Assembly: GCF_000379065.1 (NCBI RefSeq)
Contig: NZ_KB900614.1
Span: 4,612,333 to 4,676,332, forward strand
Origin: Salinispora mooreana
Lineage (GTDB): Bacteria > Actinomycetota > Actinomycetes > Mycobacteriales > Micromonosporaceae
Length of the DNA stretch: 64,000 nt
Reading direction: 5' to 3'
Shown one piece after another: positions 17,551 to 26,577 of this stretch; within the stretch, counting starts at the first letter, position 1; every line of letters begins with the position of its first letter. The notes beneath the pieces were generated by a model. That model saw only the letters and a program-made list of their open reading frames with translations, was not told the DNA's origin and did not search any database. Both the position numbers and the translations under genes were made by a program.

Positions 17551-18540
17551 ATGCCGAGCGTGCTGGGTGCGGTGCGTCGCCTGCTCATGTCGCCGTCGTT
17601 GGGTGAGGTCACCTTCGCCCGACGCGGATTTCCCGGGGAGCCGTCGTCGGTGACCCGCCGGCTGGAGGCGGTCCCGCAGTCGGTCATCTGTGGCTTCGAG
17701 TGGGGTATCGACACTCGTGACCTGTGGGAGCTTGAGCGCCGGCTCGACCTCATTGATGAGGAGATGGCCGGGTTCGCCTACGAGGGTGCCACGATGGCAT
17801 GCACGATCCTCGACGTGCTGCCGCCGCGTCGCGGCACAAGAACCCGGGAACTGCTGCGCGGGCCCGGCGATCGGCATCTCTTTCTCGCCTACATCGGCAT
17901 CGGGTTCGCGATGGCCCGACTGCCGCGGCGGCTGTGGCGGCACGTGGTGCCCGACCTCAGCGGCTCCCCGTATCACCCAACGATGACCTGGCTGGCCGTG
18001 GATGGCTACGGCTTCGATCGAGCGTACTTCGATGTCGAGCGGTTCGTGATCCGGCAGGAACGCCTTGGGACGTATCCGTGGCAGGGCCACGCGGGCTATT
18101 TCGCCCGGGCGGTGGACCAGGGAGTCGGCCGCGCGTTGTGGTTCATCCACGGAGGGCGTACCGCCGATGTCACGGCTGCCGTGCACGCCTTCGCCGAGCA
18201 GCGGCACGGCGACCTGTGGAGCGGGGTTGGCCTCGCGGCCACCTTCGCCGGGGGCAGCACTCCGAGCGACCTGGCCTCGATCCGCCGTTCCGCCGGCCGG
18301 TATGCCGGTGATCTTGCCCAGGGGGCGGCGTTCGCAGCCAAGGCGCGCAGCCATGCGGGGTACGTGCCGGAGCACAGCGAGGTCGCCATGTGGGCGTTGG
18401 GCGACCGGTCGGTGGCGGATGCGGCGCGACTCGCAAGCGACGTCGTCTCCGTCGCGGCCGAGCCCGGCCTGCCGGCGTACGAGGTGTGGCGCCGCCGGCT
18501 CCGCACGCACCTTGTGCCGGCGGACGTAGCGCGGGCCTAA
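17551..18540 (+). CDS. Enediyne-associated DUF1702 protein, copy 1
   Basis: The 329-residue protein has the DUF1702 pattern: FAYEGATMACTILDVL, HLFLAYIGIGFAMARLPRRL, a central AVDGYGFDRAYFD, VDQGVGRALWFIHGG, and a C-terminal GLAATFAGG...AQGAAFAAKAR. All enediyne clusters carry such a gene (UnbL) next to the PKS. The biochemical function is unknown. The start at ATG 17551 follows GGGAG. It is clearly paralogous to the next gene (same block order) but strongly diverged. This divergence suggests a separate job rather than a recent duplication. Confidence 0.85.
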   Translation: MPSVLGAVRRLLMSPSLGEVTFARRGFPGEPSSVTRRLEAVPQSVICGFEWGIDTRDLWELERRLDLIDEEMAGFAYEGATMACTILDVLPPRRGTRTRELLRGPGDRHLFLAYIGIGFAMARLPRRLWRHVVPDLSGSPYHPTMTWLAVDGYGFDRAYFDVERFVIRQERLGTYPWQGHAGYFARAVDQGVGRALWFIHGGRTADVTAAVHAFAEQRHGDLWSGVGLAATFAGGSTPSDLASIRRSAGRYAGDLAQGAAFAAKARSHAGYVPEHSEVAMWALGDRSVADAARLASDVVSVAAEPGLPAYEVWRRRLRTHLVPADVARA

Positions 18541-18707
18541 CCCGGAATGCGCGATTCCCCCCACCCCGGGCAGGGTCGACTGTGAGCAAAAATCGACCGG
18601 GTCCGCACGGTTGAAGAACATGACGACGTAGGCCTTTGTCATCATCGAAATAGACGGCCATATGCGGGTGGGTCGTCACACCCACTCTTCTTGGGGGCAA
18701 GGTGCCA

Positions 18708-19670
18708 ATGCAGAGCCTTCGTGGTCTGCGTCGCAGGATTCTGACGCCGAATATTTCCCAGACCAAGCTGGACGTTCGTGGTTTCCATGTCAAGGATGAA
18801 GAATCACGGACGCTGCTGGAGACGGTCGGCTCCTCCTTTCTAGCCGGCTATGGGTATGCCGTCGAAGGGCCGAACGTCTCCACCGTCGAAGCCCGTCTGG
18901 AAACCATTCCTATCCGTTTTCGTGGCTTCGCGTACGAGGGCGCCGCGATGGGCTTCGCAGTCCGGGACGGGCTGCGCCTGGGACGACCCCGACACGTGCC
19001 GGCCATGCTCGACGGCCGGGGCGACGGGCACATCTACATGGCGTATATCGGAGTGGGTTGGGCCATGGCGCGGCTACCGCGGTTTCGCTGGGGCCAACTC
19101 TGCGCGCCGGACCCGCTGTTGCGCTGGCTGGTCCTTGACGGCTACGGGTTCCACCAGGCGTACTTCCACACCGAGAAGTACGTGCATCGTCAACACCGAC
19201 ACCGTACCTTTCCCTGGCCTGCGGACGGACCCGCCGAGTACGGCGGCCGGGTGATCGATCAGGGCATCGGTCGGGCCATGTGGTTCATCGGTGGTACCGA
19301 CGCAGATCGCGTCGCGGAAATGATCGCCGGCTTTCCTGAGGATCGCCGCGCCGACCTGTATGCCGGCGCTGGCCTGGCCGCAACCTATGCCGGCGGTGCC
19401 TCCGAGACAGAGCTGCTCCGCTTCCGGGAGCGCGCCGGCGACTATCGCGCCGCAGTGGCGCAGGGCAGTGCCTTCGCCGCCGGTGCCCGGGTCCGTGCTG
19501 GCCTGGTTGTCCCGCACAACGAGTTGGCCGTCGCGGTCTTCTGCGGTATGACGCCGGCCGAGGCGGCCAAGGTGACCGACGCTACTGCCCCACGCGATGA
19601 GTCCGACGCCGTCCCCGCCTACGAACGGTGGCGACGGGCGATTGCCGCGGAGTTCCAGGCACGGAGCTGA
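18708..19670 (+). CDS. unbL: Enediyne-associated DUF1702 protein UnbL, copy 2
   Basis: The 320-residue protein shows the same DUF1702 blocks: RFRGFAYEGAAMGFAVRDGL, HIYMAYIGVGWAMARLPRF, VLDGYGFHQAYFHTEKY, VIDQGIGRAMWFIGG and GLAATYAGG. It directly precedes the PKS (93-bp gap), which is the usual position of unbL. ATG 18708 is preferred over GTG 18702 on RBS spacing. The protein is required in known enediyne pathways, but its reaction is not defined. Confidence 0.88.
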   Translation: MQSLRGLRRRILTPNISQTKLDVRGFHVKDEESRTLLETVGSSFLAGYGYAVEGPNVSTVEARLETIPIRFRGFAYEGAAMGFAVRDGLRLGRPRHVPAMLDGRGDGHIYMAYIGVGWAMARLPRFRWGQLCAPDPLLRWLVLDGYGFHQAYFHTEKYVHRQHRHRTFPWPADGPAEYGGRVIDQGIGRAMWFIGGTDADRVAEMIAGFPEDRRADLYAGAGLAATYAGGASETELLRFRERAGDYRAAVAQGSAFAAGARVRAGLVVPHNELAVAVFCGMTPAEAAKVTDATAPRDESDAVPAYERWRRAIAAEFQARS

Positions 19671-19763
19671 GGTCCGCGGCGAGGCGACCCGGTCCGATCC
19701 GCCGATCCCACCGCGGCCCTCCTGTCGACCGCCGGCCACTACGCAAAATTCAGAGGAGATCTT

Positions 19764-22700
19764 ATGACCAGGATCGCTGTGGTCGGGATGGCATGCCGGT
19801 ACCCGGACGCCGCAACCCCACGGGAACTCTGGGAGAACGCTCTTGCCGGTCGACGCGCGTTCCGCCGGTTGCCCCCGGAGCGGATGAGTCTCGACGACTA
19901 CTGGGACCCGGACGCCACGACCCCGGACACGTTCTATTCCCCCAACGCTGCGGTGATCGAGGGATATGAGTTCGATCGGATCACCTACAAGATTGCCGGG
20001 AGCACCTACCGCTCCACCGACCTGACCCACTGGCTGGCGCTGGACATGGCGGCGTCAGCCATGGCCGACGCCGGCTTTCCCATGGGAGAGGGGTTGCCGC
20101 GGGAACGCACCGGCGTGGTCGTGGGAAACACCCTCACGGGGGAGTTCTCCCGCGCCAACCAGCTCCGGCTGCGCTGGCCCTACATCCGACGAATGGTCGC
20201 CGCCGCACTGAAGGAACAGGACTGGGACGACGACCAGCTCAGCGGCTTCCTAGCTGACTTCGAGGCGACCTTCAAGAGGCCGTTCCCGCCGGTGGATGAG
20301 GACACCCTCGCTGGTGGACTGTCGAACACCATCGCTGGGCGGATCTGCAACTACTTCGACTTCAACGGTGGCGGTTACACGGTAGACGGTGCCTGCTCGT
20401 CGTCCCTGCTCTCCGTTGCCACCGCCTGCAAGACCCTGGTTGACGGCGAGGTCGACGTGGCGATCGCCGGGGGGGTGGACCTCTCCATCGACCCCTTCGA
20501 GATCATCGGCTTCGCGAAGACCGGCGCGCTTGCCCGACACGAGATGCGGGTGTACGACCGCGGTTCCAACGGCTTCTGGCCCGGCGAGGGATGCGGCATG
20601 GTCGTGCTGATGCGTGAGTCGGACGCCAACCGTGCCGGGCACCGGATCTATGCCACCATCGCGGGCTGGGGGATCTCCTCCGACGGCAAGGGCGGCATCA
20701 CCCGGCCCGAGGTCAGCGGCTACCAACTCGCGTTACGGCGGGCCTACGATCGGGCCGGCTTCGGCATCGAGACGGTGGGATTCTTCGAGGGCCACGGCAC
20801 TGGCACCGCCGTCGGCGACGCCACCGAGCTCAAGGCGCTGTCGCTGGCCCGGCGTGCGGCCGACCCCGATGCCCCACCTGCGGCGATCAGCTCGATCAAG
20901 GGCATGATCGGTCACACCAAGGCCGCCGCCGGGGTCGCCGGTCTGATCAAGGCGGCGATGGCCATACACCACGAGATCCTGCCCCCGACGGTCGGCTGTG
21001 TCGAACCGCATGAGCTGTTCGCTGAGCACGGCGAGGCCCTGCGGGCCCTGCGCCAGGCGGAGTCATGGCCGCGGGACGTACCCCTACACGCCGGCGTCAC
21101 CGCCATGGGCTTCGGCGGCATCAACACCCACATCGTGCTGGCTGGCGACCGGCCCCGCCGGTCGACCCGGCTGGACGGCCGGTCGCGCAACCTGGCCACC
21201 TCGCTCCAGGACGCGGAGCTACTCTTGGTTGACGGGGCGTCTCCGACCCAGCTGCGCGAGCGCCTCGGCCGGTTGGTGGAGTTCGCCCCCACCGTCTCCT
21301 ATGCTCAACTCGCCGACCTGGCCGCGACCCTGCACCGCGAACTGCGGGATCTGCCATACCGGGCGGCCGCGGTGGTCACCTCCCCGGCGGACGCCGAGCG
21401 GCAGCTACGCCGGATCTGCGCTGCTCTGGACGCCAACACGGTGCGGCTGGTTACCCCCGACGGTCGGTGCCTACTCGGTCACGTACGCGGCCCTGCCGCC
21501 CGGATCGGCTACCTCTTTCCCGGGCAGGGCTCCGGACGGGGTACTTCCGGCGGCGCCCTACGCCGCCGATTCTCCGATATCGCCGATGTGTACGAGCGGG
21601 CCAACCTGCCCGTCAACGGTGACATGGTCGCCACCGAGGTGGCGCAACCCCGGATCGTCACCGGTGCGCTGGCCGGGCTGCGAGCCCTGTCGTTGTTGAA
21701 GCTGGATGCCAGCGTCGCCGTCGGGCACAGCCTCGGTGAGATCGCCGCGCTGCACTGGGCTGGTTCCATTGATGACGAGGCGCTGCTGCGCATCGCCCGG
21801 CTTCGTGGCCGGACGATGGGGGAGCACAGCGCGTCCGGGACGATGGCGGACATCAACGCGTCGGCCGAGCGGGTCGCCGGGTTGATCGCCGGGCTGCCGG
21901 TAGTGATCGCTGCCCACAATGGTCCCGAGCACACCGTGGTGGCCGGCACGGTGGCGGCGGTCGGACAGGCGTGCGAGCGGGCAGCCGCCGACGGGCTGCG
22001 GGCCACCCCGCTGTCGGTGTCGCACGCCTTCCACTCCAACCTGGTGGCGCCCGCTGCGGACGCCCTCCGGGATGCGCTGTCGGTGGAGCGGTTCGACCGG
22101 GTAACCGGTTCGGTGATCTCCACCGTCACCGGGGAGGTGCTTGCCCCTGACACCGATCTGGTGGCCCTGCTGCACCGGCAGATCACCGACCCCGTGCTGT
22201 TCAGCCAGGCGGTCGCCCTGGCCGCCAAGGAGGTCGACCTATTCATCGAGGTTGGCCCCGGCGGAGTGCTCTCCGGGCTGGCCGCGGCTGCCACGGACGT
22301 CCCAGCGGTTGCGCTGGACACCGACGACGAATCCATGGTTGGACTGCTCCGGGTGGCTGGTGTCGCCTACGTCCTGGGCGTTGCTCCAGTAGACGGAATT
22401 CTCTTTCACGATCGGCTGGTGCGGCCATTGGAGCTGGGGCAGGAGTTCCGGTTCTTCAGCAGCCCGTGCGAGTCGGCACCCACCTTGCACCTGCCCGAGG
22501 GCGTCGAAGCGCGCGAGAACGGCCCGGCCAACCCCGCCGTTACGCCAGCGGCGGCGAGCGGCCGGGCCGAGGAGAGCAGCCTGGAACTGCTGCGTCGGCT
22601 GGCCGCCGAGCGAGCGGAGCTGCCGATAGAGATGGTTCATGACAGCAGCCAGCTCCTCGATGACCTGCATCTGAGCTCGATCACTGTCGGGCAACTCGTC

Positions 22701-25583
22701 AACCAGGCCGCACAGCACCTCCAGGTCCCGACGGCGCAGACCCCGACCAACTTCGCCACGGCGACCGTCGGCCAGCTCGCCGAAACGCTTGACCAACTCA
22801 CCCGTTCCGGCGTTGGCGCCCCCGGCGAGCAGCCAGGTCCGATGCTCGTCAACGGCGTCGCCGACTGGTGTCGCGCCTGGTCGGTGGAGTGGGAGGAGGT
22901 ACCGCTGCCGGCCCACTCCGGCGCCGCTTCTGCCAGTAGCTGGCAGCTGTACGCCACCGATGGTCACCCGCTCGCCGAGCCACTTCAGCAGGCGTTGCAG
23001 GCGGGCGGAGTCGGGGAGGGAGTGCTCGTCTGCCTGCCGGAACGATGCGCCGAGACGGACCTGCAGGAGGCGCTGGAGGGCGCCCGCGCCGGGATCACCG
23101 CTGGTGGTGGCCGGTTCGTCCTGGTGCAGCAGGGCGCCGGTGCCGCCGGCGTGGCGAGGACGCTGCGACTCGAGGCGCCGCAGGTCCGTACCACCATCGT
23201 GGACATCAGGCCGGAGCCGAGCGCAGTGGACCTGATTGTTCAAGAGGTTGCGGCGACCACCACCTTCAGTGAGGTGCACTACGACGAGGCGGGCCGTCGG
23301 CGGGTGCCGACGTTGCGGGTGCTGCCGGTGCAGGCGGAGCGGGACGTCCCAGTGTTGGGCCCCGATGACGTGTTGCTCGCCACCGGCGGCGGCAAGGGCA
23401 TCACCGCCGAGTGCGCGTTGGCGCTTGCCGGCGACAGCGGGGCCACGCTGGCGGTGCTGGGCCGCTCCGACCCCGCCGAGGATTCGGAGTTGGCCGCCAA
23501 CCTCGACCGGATGCGCGAGGCCGGGGTCCGGGTGCACTACGTCCGCGCCGATGTCGCCGATGCCGAGCAGGTCCGGCAGGCCGTCGCTGACCTGGTTGAC
23601 CCGGTTGGCTCCGTGACCGCGGTGCTGCACGGTGCGGGTCGTAACGAGCCGGCCGCGCTGACCAGCGTCACCATGGAGACCCTCCGACGTACCTTCGCTC
23701 CGAAGATCGACGGGCTGCGGTCGGTGCTGGGAGCCGTCGACGGCGACCGGCTGAAGCTGATGGTCACCTTCGGCAGCATCATCGGTCGGGCTGGACTGCG
23801 CGGTGAGGCCCACTACGCCGTCGCCAACGACTGGCTGGCCGAGCTGACCGAGGAGTTCGGCCGACGTCACCCGCAGTGTCGTGCACTCTGCCTGGAGTGG
23901 TCGGTCTGGTCCGGGGTGGGCATGGGAGAGCGGCTGTCGGTGGTGGAGGCGCTTTCTCGCGATGGCATCACCCCGGTCACTCCGGATCAGGGTGTGCAGC
24001 TGCTGCGCCGGCTGATCGCGGATCCACAGGTCCCGGCCAAGGTGGTGGTGAGCGGTCGCATCGAGGGAGTTGACACGGTCCGGAGGGCCCGGCCCGAGCT
24101 GCCGCTGTTGCGCTTCGTCGACCGGCCGCTGGTCTGGTACGACGGTGTCGAACTGGTCGTGGAGACCGAGCTGAAGCCGGCGACCGACCGCTACCTTGAG
24201 GACCACCGGCTGGACGGAAACCTGTTGTTCCCGGCGGTGTTCGGCATGGAGGCCATGGCCCAGGTCGCCGCGGCGGTGGTCGGGCGCGAGGAGACCCCGG
24301 TGATTGAGCAGGCGGAGTTCCTCCGCCCGATCGTGGTTCCGCCGCAGGGCCGCACCCTCATCCGGATCGCCACCCTGGTGGTCGAGGAGGGGGTGGTTGA
24401 CGCGGCCATTCACAGTGCCGAGACCGACTTCGCCGCCGTCCACTTCCGTGCCCGCCTGCGCTTCACCCGAACGCCGGCGCCGGCCGGCCCACCCGACGAG
24501 GTCCCCGACGGGCTGCCGGTGGTACCGCTGCGCCCAGCTTCGGAGCTCTACGGTGACACCCTGTTTCAGGGGGGCCGCTTCCAGCGCCTGCGCCGTTACC
24601 ACCGGGCTGCGGCCCGGCACGTCGACGCAGTGGTGGCAGCGGTGGCCGACACCCGCTGGTTCGCTGACTACCTGCCGGCCACGCTGCTACTCGGTGATCC
24701 GGGCGTCCGTGATGCGCTGATGCACGGCAACCAGGTCTGCGTCCCGGACGGCACGCTGCTGCCGGCGGGTGTCGATCGCCTCTATGCTGCTGGGCCGCGG
24801 CTGCGCGGCGACGAGGAGCTGCGTTACTGTGCGGTAGAACGTAGCCGGGACGGCGACACCTATGTGTACGACATCGCCCTGCGCTCCGCTGAGGGCGCGG
24901 TCGTGGAACGCTGGGACGGGCTGCGCCTTCGTGCGGTGCGTAAGAAGGACGGCCGCGGGAGGTGGGTCACGCCGCTGCTGAGCTCCTACCTGGAGCGCAG
25001 TGTTGGTGATCTGGTCGGTGCTCAGGTCGCTGTGACCGTGCTACCGCACGCGGCCGCCGAACCACCGGAGAGCTCCGGCCGAACCGATCAGTGGCTGCGC
25101 GAGCGGCGGGCAATCACCGCCATCGCCGCCGGTCACTCGCTGGGCCATCCAGTGCAGGTGAGCTATCGGCCGGACGGCCGGCCCGAACTGCCCAATGGCC
25201 GCCAGCTCTCGGCATCGCATACCGCCGGGCTGACCCTCGCCGTGGTTGCTGAGCGGACCGTCGCCTGCGATGTGGAGCTGGTCCGCGATCGCGATGAGTC
25301 GGTGTGGCAGGGCCTGCTCGGTCCGTCTTCGGAGCTGGCCCGCCTGGTCGCCACCGACATCGACGAGTCGTATCACGCCTCGACCACCCGTGTCTGGGCT
25401 GCGCTCGAGTGCCTGCGCAAGGCGGGCCTGTCCCACCGGGCACCGCTCACCCTCCTGCGCTCGGATCGGCTGGGCTGGCAGCTGTTCAGCTCCGGGCACC
25501 TGCGGATCGCCACCCTGGTGACGACCGTCCGGGACCGGGCGGAGCCGGTTGTCTTCGCCATCCTGACGGAAGGGCAGCACTGA
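19764..25583 (+). CDS. pksE: Enediyne polyketide synthase (KS-AT-ACP-KR-DH-PPTase)
   Basis: This 1939-residue iterative type I PKS makes the enediyne polyene precursor. The KS (1-460) has Cys211 (DGACSSS), His344 (EGHGTGTAVGD) and His384 (IGHTKAAAG). The AT (about 575-870) has GHSLGE with Ser656, and the malonyl-type HAFH motif at 754-757. The ACP (about 940-1010) has DDLHLSSI with Ser972 the likely phosphopantetheine site. The KR (about 1195-1400) has GGGKGI (1208-1213) and Tyr1351 (HYAVAN). The DH (about 1470-1720) has His1481 (EDHRLDGN). The C-terminal PPTase (about 1780-1939) has ACDVELV and WAALECLRKAG, so it self-activates its ACP. Length and domain order are those of all known PKSEs. 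The SD is AGAGGAG. Confidence 0.98.
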   Translation: MTRIAVVGMACRYPDAATPRELWENALAGRRAFRRLPPERMSLDDYWDPDATTPDTFYSPNAAVIEGYEFDRITYKIAGSTYRSTDLTHWLALDMAASAMADAGFPMGEGLPRERTGVVVGNTLTGEFSRANQLRLRWPYIRRMVAAALKEQDWDDDQLSGFLADFEATFKRPFPPVDEDTLAGGLSNTIAGRICNYFDFNGGGYTVDGACSSSLLSVATACKTLVDGEVDVAIAGGVDLSIDPFEIIGFAKTGALARHEMRVYDRGSNGFWPGEGCGMVVLMRESDANRAGHRIYATIAGWGISSDGKGGITRPEVSGYQLALRRAYDRAGFGIETVGFFEGHGTGTAVGDATELKALSLARRAADPDAPPAAISSIKGMIGHTKAAAGVAGLIKAAMAIHHEILPPTVGCVEPHELFAEHGEALRALRQAESWPRDVPLHAGVTAMGFGGINTHIVLAGDRPRRSTRLDGRSRNLATSLQDAELLLVDGASPTQLRERLGRLVEFAPTVSYAQLADLAATLHRELRDLPYRAAAVVTSPADAERQLRRICAALDANTVRLVTPDGRCLLGHVRGPAARIGYLFPGQGSGRGTSGGALRRRFSDIADVYERANLPVNGDMVATEVAQPRIVTGALAGLRALSLLKLDASVAVGHSLGEIAALHWAGSIDDEALLRIARLRGRTMGEHSASGTMADINASAERVAGLIAGLPVVIAAHNGPEHTVVAGTVAAVGQACERAAADGLRATPLSVSHAFHSNLVAPAADALRDALSVERFDRVTGSVISTVTGEVLAPDTDLVALLHRQITDPVLFSQAVALAAKEVDLFIEVGPGGVLSGLAAAATDVPAVALDTDDESMVGLLRVAGVAYVLGVAPVDGILFHDRLVRPLELGQEFRFFSSPCESAPTLHLPEGVEARENGPANPAVTPAAASGRAEESSLELLRRLAAERAELPIEMVHDSSQLLDDLHLSSITVGQLVNQAAQHLQVPTAQTPTNFATATVGQLAETLDQLTRSGVGAPGEQPGPMLVNGVADWCRAWSVEWEEVPLPAHSGAASASSWQLYATDGHPLAEPLQQALQAGGVGEGVLVCLPERCAETDLQEALEGARAGITAGGGRFVLVQQGAGAAGVARTLRLEAPQVRTTIVDIRPEPSAVDLIVQEVAATTTFSEVHYDEAGRRRVPTLRVLPVQAERDVPVLGPDDVLLATGGGKGITAECALALAGDSGATLAVLGRSDPAEDSELAANLDRMREAGVRVHYVRADVADAEQVRQAVADLVDPVGSVTAVLHGAGRNEPAALTSVTMETLRRTFAPKIDGLRSVLGAVDGDRLKLMVTFGSIIGRAGLRGEAHYAVANDWLAELTEEFGRRHPQCRALCLEWSVWSGVGMGERLSVVEALSRDGITPVTPDQGVQLLRRLIADPQVPAKVVVSGRIEGVDTVRRARPELPLLRFVDRPLVWYDGVELVVETELKPATDRYLEDHRLDGNLLFPAVFGMEAMAQVAAAVVGREETPVIEQAEFLRPIVVPPQGRTLIRIATLVVEEGVVDAAIHSAETDFAAVHFRARLRFTRTPAPAGPPDEVPDGLPVVPLRPASELYGDTLFQGGRFQRLRRYHRAAARHVDAVVAAVADTRWFADYLPATLLLGDPGVRDALMHGNQVCVPDGTLLPAGVDRLYAAGPRLRGDEELRYCAVERSRDGDTYVYDIALRSAEGAVVERWDGLRLRAVRKKDGRGRWVTPLLSSYLERSVGDLVGAQVAVTVLPHAAAEPPESSGRTDQWLRERRAITAIAAGHSLGHPVQVSYRPDGRPELPNGRQLSASHTAGLTLAVVAERTVACDVELVRDRDESVWQGLLGPSSELARLVATDIDESYHASTTRVWAALECLRKAGLSHRAPLTLLRSDRLGWQLFSSGHLRIATLVTTVRDRAEPVVFAILTEGQH

Positions 25584-25585
25584 CC

Positions 25586-26023
25586 ATGGACAAGTACTTC
25601 GAGTATGTGCATACCGTCAGCTTTGAGGAGACCAACCTCGTCGGCAATGTCTATTACGTCAACTACCTGCGGTGGCAGGGGCGTTGCCGGGAGATGTTCC
25701 TCAAGGAGCGAGCGCCGGAGGTGCTGGCGGACCTCCGCAACGACCTGAAGCTGTTCACGCTCCGGGTGGATTGCGAGTTCTTCGCCGAAATTACTGCCTT
25801 CGATGAATTGTCGATCCGAATGCGGTTGGCGCAGCTCGCACAGACCCAGGTGGAGTTCAGCTTCGACTACGTACGACTCGATCCGGGCGGCGGAGAAACG
25901 ATGGTAGCCCGCGGTGGCCAGCGGGTGGCCTGTATGCGGGGGCCGAACACCAAGACTGTGCCGGCGCGGGTACCCGAGGCGCTGATCCGGGCGCTGGAGC
26001 CCTATGCGGCGGCGGGGCTGTGA
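25586..26023 (+). CDS. Enediyne hotdog thioesterase (TEBC/E10 type)
   Basis: The 145-residue single-hotdog protein has the signature FEETNLVGNVYYVNYLRWQG, which is highly conserved in enediyne thioesterases. It releases the polyene (or beta-keto acid) from the PKS ACP. ATG 25586 stands two bases after the PKS stop, so the two are translationally coupled. Length and sequence fit the family well. Confidence 0.97.
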   Translation: MDKYFEYVHTVSFEETNLVGNVYYVNYLRWQGRCREMFLKERAPEVLADLRNDLKLFTLRVDCEFFAEITAFDELSIRMRLAQLAQTQVEFSFDYVRLDPGGGETMVARGGQRVACMRGPNTKTVPARVPEALIRALEPYAAAGL

Positions 26024-26043
26024 CCGTCGACGAGGAGCCAGAT

Positions 26044-26577
26044 GTGAAACCACAGCGGACAATTGCCGCCGGCACGACCGACTCTACGGCACTGCGGAGG
26101 GCGTATGGGGCGTTTGCCACCGGCGTTACGGTGGTGACAGTCGGCGGTGAAACCCCGCACGGGATGACCGCCAACTCCTTCACCGCGGTGTCGCTGGACC
26201 CGCCGCTGCTCTTGGTCTGTGTGGGCCGGACAGCCATGATGCACAGCTTCCTGGGGAATGCGGGTGAGTTCGGTGTCTCCGTGCTCACGACGCGGCAGGA
26301 GTCGGTGGCACGATACTTCGCCGATGCGCGCCGCCCGCTGGGTGCCGAACAGTTCGACCGGGTGGACTGGCAGCCGGGCCTACTGACGGGGGTGCCGCTG
26401 ATCACCGGGGCGCAGGCCCACTTCGAGTGCGAGGTGTGGGGAGCGTACGACGGTGGTGACCACACCATCTTCGTCGGCCGCTTGCTGTCTGCGCAGCGGC
26501 TGCCGGACGACGAGGCGCTGTTGTTCATGTCCGGGCGATTCCATCAGCTCGAGCGACAGATGGGGGACGTGGCATGA
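26044..26577 (+). CDS. NAD(P)H:flavin oxidoreductase (flavin reductase domain)
   Basis: The 177-residue protein has the flavin-reductase-like split barrel: LRRAYGAFATGVTVVTVGG, GMTANSFTAVSLDPPLLLVC and GDHTIFVGRLLSAQ. It resembles the reductase component of two-component flavin monooxygenases; SgcE6-type genes occupy the same position next to the thioesterase. GTG 26044 is chosen because GAGGAG (26032-26037) precedes it; GTG 26020, overlapping the thioesterase stop, is an alternative. No dedicated flavin monooxygenase partner is visible in the enediyne half of the window. Confidence 0.88.
   Translation: MKPQRTIAAGTTDSTALRRAYGAFATGVTVVTVGGETPHGMTANSFTAVSLDPPLLLVCVGRTAMMHSFLGNAGEFGVSVLTTRQESVARYFADARRPLGAEQFDRVDWQPGLLTGVPLITGAQAHFECEVWGAYDGGDHTIFVGRLLSAQRLPDDEALLFMSGRFHQLERQMGDVA

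Noticed and set aside
22239..24620. 793-codon open frame antisense to the PKS
   Set aside because: It lies wholly opposite the enediyne PKS, has low-complexity Gly/Arg/His-rich sequence and no RBS or family similarity; a GC-driven shadow.
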